This document shows positions 32,287-43,639 of a stretch of DNA of 64,000 bases, in pieces. The notes beneath the pieces are model-generated. The model worked only from the letters and a program-made list of their open reading frames with translations. It ran no database searches and had not been told where the DNA came from. Position 1 is the first letter of the stretch. Each line of letters opens with the position of its first letter. Both the position numbers and the translations under genes were made by a program. The stretch comes from Phymatolithon calcareum (Eukaryota > Rhodophyta > Florideophyceae > Hapalidiales), in the NCBI GenBank assembly GCA_977006965.1, contig OZ345385.1, positions 992,001-1,056,000 of the forward strand. Direction: 5' to 3'.

Positions 32287-32661
32287 ATGGAAGCACAACC
32301 GCAGCATTCCTCTCCGGTTTTCTACACCACAAAAAACAAACATGCCCCAGGAAATTCGCCCGCCCTTGCGAGTGAGCCCATGGACGTGAATACCACAAAT
32401 ATTCTAAGAACTACCGCTCCGTTGTCAACTGCGTCTGTGCTACCAGGTTCTGCAAATATTCTTCGAGACGCAAGTGCCTCTATGGCAGTAAACGCCTCAA
32501 AACTTCCTGGAAGTGACCAAAGCGGCTCTGGCCGCTTTCGGACGAGAGCGATACATTGGGTCTGCAAATGCGAGTACGACGTCGCGGGGCAATTGTTAGG
32601 GGGCAGTTGCAAAGAAATTCGCGGGAACACCACGGCCGTGGGAAAAGATATGATAAATTAA
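32287..32661 (+). CDS. Hypothetical ORF, 124 aa
   Basis: The ATG at 32287 opens a frame beginning MEAQPQHSSPVFYTTKNKHA and ending in TAA at 32661. It is Ser/Ala/Thr-rich in the middle with a basic C-terminal third. A longer upstream extension to 32065 reads as chance sequence. It is not recognised. It ends about 220 bp before the MULE and might be a decayed transposon ORF. Low certainty that it is expressed. Confidence 0.3.
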   Translation: MEAQPQHSSPVFYTTKNKHAPGNSPALASEPMDVNTTNILRTTAPLSTASVLPGSANILRDASASMAVNASKLPGSDQSGSGRFRTRAIHWVCKCEYDVAGQLLGGSCKEIRGNTTAVGKDMIN

Positions 32662-32879
32662 GCAAACATGGTAAGTTAACTTCTTTCCCGGCGAAAAAGG
32701 TTACCAAATATGTTGGATGCAACCTGTCTTCGTCGTGCGCTTCAGCCAATAGCGTGTCCTAGATTTCATCAATATGATCTGCGAACATGAACATTTGACT
32801 GGCCCACAGTATCGGCACTGATTCTACTGTACTGTACAGTACTGTACTGATTGGTGCTGCGGGTACGGCGTTCAGCGCG

Positions 32880-34255
32880 ACACTCGACCTTATCCGACCC
32901 CACTTTTGCAGGTGCCGTGCCAGCGCCGTGCTGCGCCGTGGGACCGCAGGCCCCCACCAGCCCTGGTCCGGGACCGTCCAGCCCACAGTTAACAGCCCTA
33001 AATTCACAGTGCTCCCGCCGCCCATGTGCTCTACATTTGCAGTACTTCCACCCCCGTATGCCCACGTGCCGCCTGGTCGGCCACTGTTCCACCCACGTGC
33101 CCGCCTTCCGGCCACCGCCGGCTGCATGCTCTCCACCTTCCGGCCGCCTGTCCCGCCGCGGTTCTGCTGGTCGCTGTTGTGCCTGGCACAGCTCTGCCCG
33201 CCTCAGTGCCCTCCCCTGTTCTGCCCGCGGCTGATTTGCTCGCGGATGCTATGCGTGCCGCTGTTTTTGCCCACTTGACACGGGCCGTGTTTCTGCCAGC
33301 AGCTGTTGTGGATTGTTCGCCGATGACGCGTGTGCCGCTGTTTCGGCCAGCCTGTCCCCCACAGCAATTCTGTCAGCAGCTGTTCCGCGTGCCGCCATTC
33401 GGCACGCCGCTGTTCTGCCCGCATCATCACCTGCCGCTATTCTACTCCCGGCTGCTGAGCACGCGGCTGATGTGCGCGTTGCTGTTTCGCTCTCCTGCCG
33501 TCCGCCTCGGTTGTGCTCGTGGCTGTTTGGCGTTCCGCTATTCGGCGTGCCTCTATTCCGCCCGTCTGATCGCCCGCCGCCCTCCGCTGTTCTTCCCGCG
33601 GCTGTTGTTCTCGCCGCTTTTTTGCGTACCTGCCGCCCACCGCAATTCTTCCCACAGCTGTTCCGCGTCCTGCTATTCCGAACGGCGTTGTTCTGCATGC
33701 ATAATCTCCCCCCCCCCCGATGTTCTCCCCGCGGCTGCCGTGCGCGCTGCTGATATGGGCGTTGCTGTTTTTGCCCTCTTCCCGCCCGCCGCAGCTCTGC
33801 CCATAGCTGTTGCGCCTAGCACTGTTCTGCCCGCCTGATTGCCCTCCCCTGTTATCCCCGCCCCCCCGCTGCTGTGCGCGCCGCTGCGTTGTCCGCCTTC
33901 CGCCTGCTGCAGTTCTGCCCGAGGTTGTTGTGCGCCTAACGCTGTGTTCGCTCGTGTCAGCATTCTGTCCACTGCGGTTCTGCCCGCCGTTGTTTTTGGC
34001 GGTAGCCTTTTGCCGATTGTTACCGCTGCTGTTCTGCTCGCCATCAGGCCGCTTCTGTTGTGCTTGCCCATGTTACTTCCGGGGCTGTCGTGGCCAGCCA
34101 TGCCCGGCTTTGTGCCCACGTTCCGCCCGCAACTGCCGTTTTTATTGCGGGAAGCTTTTCGCCCCTTTTGTGCCTGCTCGCCGATAGTGTGGCGGTGCCA
34201 CACCGACCAGTCATGTTTGCACATCAGGCGTCGGTGTCGCGGCGCTGTCCATAAG
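32880..34255 (+). repeat. Left terminal inverted repeat of the MULE
   Basis: GC-rich and internally repetitive. Degenerate short units of the kind GCTGTTCTGCCCGC recur throughout, which produces long Cys/Ala/Pro-rich open frames on both strands without being a gene. The first 300 bp match the right repeat best. Confidence 0.8.
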
Positions 34256-34346
34256 CACTAGACAAGGAAGCATGTTAGAGACTGATTGCAGAATGGAACT
34301 GTTTGTAGAAGAAAGTCTTCAATCTTTAATTTTTGTCACAGAAAGT

Positions 34347-34773
34347 CTAAACGTCTATTTCACGATCTCTACCAGTACCGTTCCTAACCCACAAAACAAA
34401 CTTACGATGAGCTGCTTTTAACGTCGCCTTGTTCGTCAGCATAGTGAGCAAGTAGCTCTCTTCGAAGAGCTGCACAAGAAAAGCCTCAACTGCCTCGTGA
34501 AGCGCATTTAGAGCTTCAAGTTTCCAGCGGAACGACTTTAGATCCGCACCGATCAAGTTCTTCTCAGGCGTCAGGTCGAGATTCTGCGTTACCCCCCGAA
34601 TCAGGCGCTGGAACGGCAACTTTGGGGTGTGCAGTCCCGTCGACCGCCGAAACTTTCGGATCTAGCTAAGGGCGCGCGACTTACGCTTCTTCTTTGGTGG
34701 TTGGCTTGCAGGTGGAGAGCGTGGGGTGGGATCTGTTTTCTTCCCGTCGACGGGTTTGCTTGACGAGAGCCAT
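34347..34773 (-). pseudogene. CENP-A (CenH3)-like histone H3 variant inside the MULE
   Basis: The minus strand starts at 34773 with MALVKQT (compare the H3 start MARTKQT). After a one-base shift it reads a Lys/Pro-rich tail (PPKKKRKSRALS), TAG, then IRKFRRSTGLH, KLPFQRLIRGVTQN, SFRWKLEALNALHEAVEAFL and VQLFEESYLL. The stop lies at 34347-34349. KLPFQRLIR and the ALNALHEA..AFLV.LFE helix identify the histone-fold core. The tail is unlike canonical H3, and the loop between helices 1 and 2 is about nine residues longer (NLDLTPEKNLIGADLK). Both are hallmarks of centromeric H3 variants. The helix-3 end (LWVRNG) is divergent. One frameshift and one stop in the tail make it a pseudogene as read. A 23-nt GT-AG segment there does not restore the frame. 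Confidence 0.72.
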
Positions 34774-35134
34774 CGATGGACGATGCTTGTGCTCTTCCCT
34801 GACAGGATTTTGCAAGGTTGCGCGGCCCCAATTTAAGAACTTGTTCAGAATCGGTATGACACGACCATATAATTCTATTTATTATTCTGAGACTCCATTT
34901 TTATTGCATTTTTGGCTTATATTCACTCAAATTAGCGCAGATCCGGCATACTAATGAAAGAGAGACCAACATTTTGATGGAATTATATGATATGAGTCGA
35001 ATTTAGGAGACCAATATCTTCACCTAGGTGTATTTATGCACACACTTGTTCCTACATGGTCTGAAAAATCACAGCACCAACAATCACTCGCCTTTCACGG
35101 ACTACCGGAGTAGGCTTCACATGCAGCACATCCA

Positions 35135-35668
35135 ATGGCGTCCGCAGTAGACGAAGGTTCCTCAAAGTGGAGGAATTCAACGCCTATTAAAACCGACTTG
35201 TACAATCTTCTCGAAATCTCCTTTGATGAATCGCAGACAATTATTTCGGAGCAGTTCAGGCAGACAGCAGGAAAAGTGCACCCCCTTCGCACCGACGGTG
35301 GAGACAAAAACATGTATGACAATCTCTTGACTGCGTTTTTGACATTATTCATCGATAAGAATCGAGTTCTGTTATAACGAACATGGAATCGTTTCCAATC
35401 CATCCGTTGACGATATTTCCGGTGTTCAAGAAGGTGACAACAGCTCTGATGATATAGATAGTGGTGAAGACACGACCGCAGAGTATAATGAAGAGGAAGT
35501 TGAAATCCAAGACATTGCCAATATCGAAGAAGACCATCGTTTTATTGTGAAGCAGAAAATGGAGGAAAACAAGAGGAAGTTTGTGGACACGGTTGACATA
35601 ACTGGAACGAGGAATATCCTCGAGGAGGTGGCCAGGAATAGCAAGATGGCAGCCAAGTGTAATGCATA
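35135..35668 (+). pseudogene. J-domain (DnaJ-like) protein remnant inside the MULE
   Basis: J domains stimulate Hsp70 ATPase. The frame from ATG 35135 contains DLYNLLEISFDESQTIISEQ followed by FRQTAGKVHPLRTDGGD and YDNLLTAF, matching J-domain helices I-III. The obligatory HPD is HPL. At about 35372 one base too many shifts the frame. The next frame then reads RVLYNEHG, the usual end of the domain, and continues with an acidic segment and EDHRFIVKQKMEENKRKFVD to about 35668. With HPD lost, Hsp70 activation is not expected. The stretch 35670-36330 holds nothing else I recognise. Confidence 0.68.
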
Positions 35669-36329
35669 GACGATAGAGTATGACGAAAGAGGAGTGGTGC
35701 AGTTGAGTGCAAGCTTGATCAGGATTCTCTGTGCTACGGTAAAAACACAGTGTCACCTTCACCCCATGTTATTGGTCATACCCTCGCCCGTAAATTGCGT
35801 TCCACATTTTTCTTGTAACTAGACAGGCGAGAAATAATGTTTCTTCGAATAAAGCATATTTGACTGGCACCGTTGGAGTACTGTCCAACTGTTCAATGTG
35901 CTCCATCATCCACGACAGCTCTTGTTTGATGAAATTTATATCTCTTCTGGGGTCTACTTGTCAATAGAGTTTTGGTCTTGCAATAGGAGATGAACGGGTG
36001 TTGTTAAATCGCCATCCACCACTTCGTTATTTTCTTCTAGTGTGTTGAGATCAAGTGTTTTAGGCGCGATCTCGTTCTGCTTCCTCTTTATTTCTTTTTA
36101 TGTCTATCATTGAGTTTATATGTTTGATATTGTCGAAACGTGCAAGCTCGTGAGCCTTTTTCGATAAGTCCCTTTCTGAGGATATCACTCATCAAGGCTG
36201 CAACGTGGAGCTTGCTATTGCGAAACTGCTGACGTGCTTTGTGTGAGTATGAATGTTTGTGCTTTTATTAATACCGTGGCTGTTGGCATGCTGAATTGAG
36301 AGCGTCGTGGCGGCTCTCTGACCGTTGAG

Positions 36330-38310
36330 TACTTGTCACAAGTTACAAAGTCTTCGTTTTTCTGTTAAATCTATGTGCAATTTAGATAAGTTGTCGTAAG
36401 CGAATAATCGTCGCCTATCAGTAGAGTGTGGATTACAAAAGGGTCCAATTGATATCTTGAAAGTAAAAGGGGCAGCAAGTTCGAAAATTACTACACAGTG
36501 TAGCAATATGCTTTCCATCAACTCTTTCAATGCATATAAAAGGAGGGTGTCGTGATCTTTTTAAATCTCGATAGAACGGAATAGGTAAATTCTTGGTCAG
36601 ATGCTAACATACAATGAACCTGCTGTTTAGAAATTCAGGACATGAACAAATCCAAGAGGATGTATCCGTAGCATAAGACCCTGTCACTGGAGGCGCAGAT
36701 ATGTATTTCTATTCCTTTATGAACCACTTCCACCACTAAGGTTTCTTAGCTCCTGCAGAAAGCATGCCATAATCTGCTTCGAACTTCGGGGTCAATTGAG
36801 TGTCAATCAAATGAGTGATAAAGTCAACTCTTGGACGGTTTTACAAGATAAGGTACTGTAGCTTCAGCGTGGACCAGTGGCCTTCCACCATCATGGTTGT
36901 TCTTGCAAATGGAATTCCATCTGAAGCATTTCTTTGTCCCTATGTGACAAACGTTTCCGGGGATTACCAATTATTTGTTAGGTATTAATGCAAAGTTCTT
37001 GAAGAGTCAATAGTAAGAAGTTTGTTCAAATCCCAAACCGCCATACTTCGAATATCGTCGAAGCTTTTTCCTGGGCAGATATATGGGTACATATTGTAAT
37101 GTTTGGAAATCTAATCCACAGTTTGCTTTTCGACTTCTTTTGTGATATCAATCCCAGGGAGTGTTCTGAGCTCTCTAATCTTCACCTTAACTGCTCGTTT
37201 CATATGCCAAAGGCACAGAGATGGCTGTAGATTGAATAATTCTCGAATACCGTTCATTTGGCCTCTATCTTTGTCGGTGAAAAAGAATTTTGGCTTCAAA
37301 CTGGGTAGCTTATGTCGACAAGAACGCAAGAATCCAGTAATGAGATCTTGCCTCGTCGCAACAGAACCAGTGGCAGATTTTTGCTCCAGAAACATGTATG
37401 CCATTGCAAATCCAGGACTGAAAACACTTACAATCACAGCGAAGTGCACAAGCTATGAATTGTTTGTCTTGTATGTGCTGTCAATGAAAATTTCGGCACA
37501 TTCATGATGCTCAGCAAGATTTTTTCCAATTGCTGTGATGAAACCAATAGAAAACGGACTCTCATGAGAAAAGCACTGGGAAAGAGTGTTACAGGATCCG
37601 AGAAATTCGATAATGGACATAAATGGATCTGGATTTCGCATAAATGCATGCTCTTTGATCTCGCACCAGCGATGGTAAACTTGACCCCACGAGAACAACC
37701 TGTTTGTTTTCTTTCGAAGCAGGGCACATACTTGTGAGGGGGATAGACTTCAGCCGCTTTCGCGTTGATAAACACAATATCATCCGCAAGCAGTTTTGTT
37801 CTCGGAACAGATTCTTCGTGATGGAATTCATGAGATACTTTAATTTGAATCTTATCTGACTTCTGAGATATGCTGCAGCACAATGTTCCTCCACATGCAT
37901 GGATTCTTTTCGATTCACGGTGGCGCTTTTTTCCAACAGCCAGATTTGCAGAGCCTTTCATCTTCTGTGAGCAAACAAACCGAGATGTACACCCTTTCTT
38001 TCCCTTGCTTCTGTATTCATACTTCTCAATAGCCTCGATGCCTCTATTTAAAGTTTCTTGCAGGGCTTCTAGAGACTAATCAGAGTACATACTTCTTTGA
38101 AAGACGAAAAGGCACTTGTAAACAAGCTCAAGAACTGCAGATGCATTAAAGGTGATTAAATGCCAGTTGTAAAACAAAGAAAAGTCAACCTTTTCGTGGA
38201 ACATACATCGTGAGAATGTCATTGTAGCTGGAATAGCAAGAAATTCGTCAGTGTTCCGGCACTTGGAACAGAGAGGAGACAAAGAACCTTTGAGCGGATC
38301 TACCAAGAAA
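36330..38310 (-). pseudogene. MULE transposase, decayed
   Basis: DDE-type transposase of Mutator-like elements. On the minus strand, in order: an N-terminal Cys/His region of FAR1/FLYWCH type (TSRFVCSQK ... HACGGTLCCS ... VSHEFHH, about 38000-37830). Then AEIFIDSTYKTNN (first catalytic Asp, near 37480), KFFFTDKDRGQMNGI (second Asp) and LCLWHMKRAV (conserved after the second Asp). Further on are TTMMVEGHWSTLKLQYLIL and a SWIM zinc finger WICSCPEFLNSRFIVC-stop-HL near 36620. In-frame stops (including TAG in place of the Lys before the SWIM His, and one near 38080) and frameshifts near 37450 and 37100 show that it is inactive. Domain order and motifs are diagnostic. Confidence 0.88.
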
Positions 38311-39384
38311 ATTGTTTGAAAAACGAGTTTTCATCTTGTGCATTGCACAAACGACATAGCAAGAAGAAATGCTAATTCTTCATTCGTTATCGCAGGATGC
38401 ATAACGAAAAGCCACAATGTGAAAAGATTTTCATCAACAAAAGAGACATCCTGTGCATAAAGCATGTCCACAGAGTTATCAAGTACATGTGGGGTTGTGA
38501 ATCACACAGGATGGTACACTGGTTTTGGTCGGGTTGTTCTCCTGGCGGAAAACCGAGGGCGGCGCGAAGCGCCAACCTTTATAGAAAAAACATTGGATCA
38601 AAAGATGACTTGGCAGTATGTCTGCAGTGTAAGCATATGTAAGCTGTAAAGATCTTTAAGCAGCAGGTCTAGGGTTTGCCTTCAGTGATCCTTAGTGGTC
38701 TAAGTACCTATCGAATCCTACGGTACTGTAATGACTGTAATACTATCTGTAAGGGCTTGTTGTAAATGCAAGCTGTAATGGCTAATTGATGGGAGCTAGT
38801 TTTAGAGGAAGTAGGGAGTATGATAGTGGCGTTGGACGCCACAGTACACCTTCAGTTAAGCGAATCACTGCTGACAGCAATTCACAAGCCCGCGCGAGAT
38901 CTGGCATCCATTTATCAAATCCTTCGCGATAAATGATTTTTGGATTTAAAGACTGCATGGACTCCTGTGAGGCCACAACAGCCATTGCATGAAGGGAAAG
39001 CAAGGCACGTCGGTTAGAGATTCGGAATTAGCTCCCTCTTAACTTGTAGAATAGTATACAGGCAGTTAGACGGTTAAGGAGGGTACGATAAAATCGAAGG
39101 CCGAAGGAAGCGGGGATGTCAGGGGCCAAGAAGCACTTCTTTTCATTTCGCAGTGGATGCCCTCAAATAATGTAGAGTCGGTGAAGCCAATGAGTGTATC
39201 TGGTTTTTTCTGCGGATTTACTCTATTTTGACGCAAAATAGCACAGATATGCAATAAAAAGGTACCAGAGGTTTCTACACCGTCGTCGGCTTCATACACG
39301 TGTTGTGTACACATAGAGTGTAAGCACAATAATTTTACTTACTATCAATCTAAGGAATTTTGACCTGAACGGTCCTTATCCAGA

Positions 39385-40672
39385 GCTGATAAGAGCTGCG
39401 TCACACCACACATGCCTGATGTGGCCACATGACCGGTGGGTGTGACACCGCCACAGCAGCGGGGAGCGGTCACAAAAGAGCCGAGAAGCTGCCAGCAATA
39501 AAAGTTGTCCTGGAGGGCAGAACTCGGACACAAAGCCGGGCACGGGCGGACACACAACAGCCGAAAGATGAACCAGCCGCGGACAGAACTTCAGCGGGCG
39601 GAAGTGGGAAAAACAGCGGCACTCACAACAGAGGTGAGCAATCATGTGGAAAGAACAGGCGTGGCCAATAGCGGCACGCACAACAGCTGCGGGCAGAATC
39701 TCGGCGGGTAGCAAGTGGACAAAAACAGCGGCGCGCACAGCAGCGGCGAGAAAAACAGCCGCGGGGAGAATCAGGCGGGCAGAACAGCGCCAGGCACAAC
39801 AGCCACGCGCACAACCGCGGCGGGCGGGTGGAGGGCAAAAACAGCAACGCGCACATCAGCAGCGCGCACAGCAGCCATAGAGAGAGCGGGCGATGATGCG
39901 CGCAGAACAGCGCCGTGCCAAATAGCGACACGCGGAACAGCTGCGGACGGAATTGCGGTGGGCGGCAGGTGGGCCAAAAAAGCGTTCAGAACAACAGCCT
40001 CAGGGAGAACAGTGGCCGGCGGAGGGTGATCAGACGAGCAGAATAGCGGCACGCACAACAACCGCGCGCAGAACAGCGGTTGGAGGAGGGCGATCATGCG
40101 GGTAGTACAGCGGCGCGCACAATAGTGGCACACTAAACAGCGAGGAACAGAGCCACGGGGGACAGAATGCTGGCACGCGGGGAGATGAGCAGCCGGCAGG
40201 AAACAGAGGCGCGCAGAACAGCCGCGGGGAGAATAGAGGCGGACAGAAAGCGATCAGGCGAGCACAGCAGCTGCACGCACAACAGCGGCGTGCACAACAG
40301 CGGCGTGCAAAATAGCGGCGCGAAGAACGGCGACAGGGGGAAGACGGACGCGCGGGCGGAACAGCAGCCGGCCGAAGGCAGGCGGGCAGAACATAAGCGG
40401 ACAGGCGGCGGGATGGTGGCGAGCATGCGGCCGGCGGTGGCTGGAAGGTGGTCACGTGGGTGGAACATTGGCCGACCCGGCGGCACATGGGCATACGGGG
40501 TGGAAGTACTGTCAATATAGGGCATATGGGCGGCGGGAGCACTGTAAATCTAGGTCTGAACACTGTGGGCTGGATGGTCCCGGCCCAGGCCCTGTGCGGG
40601 GCCTGTGGCCCCACCGCACAGCACGGCGCTGGCACGGCACCGGCAAAAGTGGGGTCGGATAAGGTCGAGTGT
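39385..40672 (-). repeat. Right terminal inverted repeat of the MULE
   Basis: Inverse counterpart of 32880-34255. The same degenerate GC-rich short units are seen (on the plus strand GCGGGCAGAACAGC-like). The outer 290 bp (40380-40672) pair closely with the left end. Confidence 0.8.
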
Positions 40673-41057
40673 ACTATTCTGTAGGTGCATGCAGATTTAA
40701 CTCAATTGCGTACAGTACTGTACTGTACTGTATACGGTGCACTAAAGATATCAGCCGACATGCTTACAGTATGGTTGCCTGTGCATGATTACAGGGGGGG
40801 GTCGCTATATAGTGCCGGGTTATATAGTGCTACCCTCTACTTAGTGCCACCCATTCTGGGCTGGCACGATTATCATATCAAAGACACAGGCTGTGGCAGC
40901 TTACAGGGCATTCCTGGCCGCCATTCTCCTCTTCGTCCCCTCAGCTCACCATCTTCACGCCGCCGACAGTGATGGGGCACCCAGGGCAGAAGAGAACGCG
41001 GCTGATGCTTCAACAAGAGCTTGAAGCACTTCGCATGCTGTCAGCGACGTCATCGAG

Positions 41058-41441
41058 ATGTTGCGTAAACTGAAAGTCAGTTTACCGAGTGACGACATCC
41101 TGAGAGCTGAAATCGATGATGACGTCAGACACGAGGATGTGGAGCATTGGTTTGAGGTTGAAGATGGTACAGACGTTCAAGAGGCGTTCGTTTCCGATGT
41201 CTCGGATATATTGGAGGAGGTTGTAGCCCAAAGCCCAATAGAACCTGACAATGAAAGTGAAGACGAAGAAATTTCTGCGGTTATCGCATCTCCCCCAGCT
41301 CGCACTGAGCTGCACACCAATTTTCGCCCTCTCCAAGAGTCCGCGTTTTTGTGTAACCTTCCTGACGCTAGTAGTCATCTTCAACGAGCATTTCGGGTAT
41401 TCATAGACGCTATCCGTAAGCAGAACAATAATGTTCGTTAA
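41058..41441 (+). CDS. Hypothetical acidic ORF, possible transposase C-terminus
   Basis: ATG to TAA, 127 codons, acidic, with no shadow-frame look (MLRKLKVSLPSDDILRAEID ... RAFRVFIDAIRKQN). The layout, an acidic stretch followed by a short Leu/Phe-rich helix, recalls the C-termini of pogo/Tigger-type transposases, but I see no catalytic residues, so this is only a suggestion. An in-frame stop lies just upstream of the ATG. It sits between the MULE and a LINE insertion. Confidence 0.35.
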   Translation: MLRKLKVSLPSDDILRAEIDDDVRHEDVEHWFEVEDGTDVQEAFVSDVSDILEEVVAQSPIEPDNESEDEEISAVIASPPARTELHTNFRPLQESAFLCNLPDASSHLQRAFRVFIDAIRKQNNNVR

Positions 41442-41521
41442 TAGTCCCGGCGAATGCTAGATTGAGAGAGCTAAGAAGAATTCGCCCAAATCCCAAAAGG
41501 TAAACGATCCTAATTTAGACT

Positions 41522-41686
41522 TTTTTTTTTTTTGAATTTTGAATTTATTAAACGCCCTCAGAAACACTCATAAGACTGTAAGGGAGATGCGTTTCAGATG
41601 CTACTACCCTCCGTTAAAGCCCGCAAAAGCTCGTTGCTATCGTCGTAGCCCTAGTTGCAAAAACCCTCCTCCAGAGAATGTGGAGG
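41522..41686 (-). mobile_element. LINE family A, 165-bp truncated insertion
   Basis: Poly(T) run at the left, then the inverse of the family A 3' end. It is flanked by CCTAATTTAGACT at 41509-41521 and 41687-41699, a perfect 13-bp target duplication. Confidence 0.93.
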
Positions 41687-41699
41687 CCTAATTTAGACT

Positions 41700-42853
41700 G
41701 TTAGATATCCGAATAGAAAAGACGAACTATAAAAGAGGCCGGAGAGAAGAAGAGTTTACAGCAGTTCTCCCGTTGAGAAGTACGCTGTCCACCGCATTGC
41801 TCGCCTGGGAATGCCTTCTTCCATAAGTACAATAAACTACACTCAGCAGGCAAAGTTGATCGGAGGGAAAGGTTAACCCTCTGGATAGGGTTACCTCGGA
41901 AGTAGCAAAAATGGAAAGACTTGGGTGCTTGGGAGTAATTCTCCAACCCGGCAACAAATCCTCATACGGTCAGTGTGGCAGTCGCCCAACCGGTGGTGTT
42001 TGTGTCGCAGGAGCGCGCGTACGCCAGACGTTCGTAGACACAGAGTGAGTGAAGAAGGGGTTGCACGTATTGTGACTTTCTTTGTTCCAACTTGCCCTTC
42101 TTTGTGCTTGCGCATGGTTGCTTTATTTATACTATACGAACGGTTGCCTAGGAATCGAGAAGAAGCTCTAGAATAATCCACGAACGGGGAAAGATTCCAG
42201 TGTCGCGCAAGGCACGACAGTTCGGAAAGCCGTTCACTGTGAGGTCACAGATTATTTCTAGACGTGAAATAATGTCTCGGGCGTTCAGTGTTCGTCTGTA
42301 GTATGGCTTCTCGGTAGCTTGCCGTTGTGCTCATATGCGCATTTGTAGGACTCAAGAGGCATCTCCTGTCAAACGTAAAGCGGTTCTGCGACACACATCA
42401 TTTGTTTGGATGTAGTGCACTAGGCGTTGGCGCCTGTGACTGTCGGGGTGCATGCCAATGCGCAGTGTGCGGGAGCCATGGCAGGGGGGAAAACTTGTAC
42501 GGCAATCTCACAGTCTGAAGCGCCCATGCACCGTGATTGGGATTTATCTCACTACTGTAGAATGCATTTTTCCGGACGACAGAAGTTGAGAATTTTGCAC
42601 AGTTTTCCAATCACAGCACGCCACTGGTCAATCATACAGAAGTCAATTCCATTTTGCAAGTGATTTTAAGTCTGGAAAATCCGTAAATAGTTTTGGTCTT
42701 TCTTCAAATTGAAAAAGTCTGTAATTGGCCGAGACTGGAGTTGTTTGGGCCACCTACGTCGTAAGTTCAGTTCGATTCTGAAAGTTTCAAAGGTTTTGTC
42801 GCAATTTTTTGCGACAAAAACTGACATTCCACTTCTGTCCATCACGAGCCCGT
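41700..42853. other. Gap, nothing recognised
   Basis: Frames on both strands are short and unconserved. A TACTGTA heptamer lies at 42554. Confidence 0.4.
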
Positions 42854-43210
42854 TCATGGCTCATTGTAATTGGTAAGTTTATTTGAGAGGTACCATTTGT
42901 CCCAACATAAGGAAAGTCGGAACATTACTATCACTTGAGCTATCCTTGCTTCACTTCTCTTTTGATAGAGAAGTACCCATGCCATGTTCAGTACCATTGC
43001 ATCAATTGCTTGTTCCACATCCTGCTCTTCTTTCTTGCTCCAACTTGGTTTTGTCAGTATCTTCTCTAGCGCGCTTACCGCCCAGACGCCTAATTCCCGC
43101 ATCTCCTTCTTCACTTGGGCTGGGTTATGTGGGAATTTTGCAAAAACCCTCTCGCTCTCAGGATCCCACTTCTGATCTTTTGAAGTCTTATTATTGCGTG
43201 CGGTGTTCAT
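42854..43210 (-). mobile_element. LINE polyprotein C-terminus (family B type)
   Basis: The 118-codon frame contains FAKFPHNPAQVKKEMRELGV and ILTKPSWSKKEEQDVEQAID. It matches the last 60 residues of the LINE at 43.6-45.1 kb (WFFGRFPLNRELIEEELGRQ ... LEWTNEDERKVARAINII). A block with GAGGTACCATTTGTCCCAAC at 42889 also recurs near 48670. Truncated fragment. Confidence 0.6.
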
Positions 43211-43639
43211 CGCTCATCAGTGCGTACTGTTTGCTTGCAGAAGGCTGATATCTGCGGTGCAGAGTGCAATTCAATGTAATGGTTGGAATGTTGCCTGCGA
43301 CAGAGTGTGGAAGAATAGAAGCGTCATATCTTCAGTAGCACGTTAGCTCTCAAGGACATGTAAACCGTTCTTAGATTTGTGCAGTTGACTATTATGAGCT
43401 TGCCAGCTGCCGATACACTACCGTATAGCTTTATTTTGTGCATTCTTGCAAAACTGCAAAATCAAAATTTTGACGAAAACTGGAGCTGCAAACAGGTCCT
43501 CGCCAATACTGTACCCCGTGGTCATTCTTGGGGAGCTGTCGAAAAGAAGAGGATAGCAAAGTTGAGTCAAGAGCCATTTTATTGCGTAGCTTCGGGCTAT
43601 TTATTGGATTCTCTCTTGGCGGAAGGGGTACAATAGGTG

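Larger units (their letters stand above)
32880..40672. mobile_element. Mutator-like element (MULE) with long terminal inverted repeats
   Basis: Two GC-rich regions in opposite orientation bound the element. The left starts ACACTCGACCTTATCCGACC at 32880 and the right ends with the inverse at 40672. Their inner ends both carry the GTGGCGGTG ... CACATCAGGC block (34190-34230 and 39405-39440). Between them lies a minus-strand MULE transposase. Also inside are a CENP-A-like histone sequence, a J-domain sequence and an unassigned ORF at 39066-39329. I could not find an 8-11-bp target duplication at the limits given. The outer edges could lie up to about 60 bp further out, where TACTGTA clusters occur on both sides. 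Confidence 0.82.

Noticed and set aside
33026-33838. 270-codon Cys/Pro/Ala-rich open frame, with others of similar kind on both strands to 34260 and in 39430-40680
   Set aside because: These frames follow the GC-rich repeat units of the MULE ends; several long frames coexist on both strands and none has conserved motifs.
34660-34700. A 23-nt GT-AG segment in the histone sequence that could be a tiny intron
   Set aside because: Removing it does not restore the histone reading frame, and such tiny introns are not expected in red algae.
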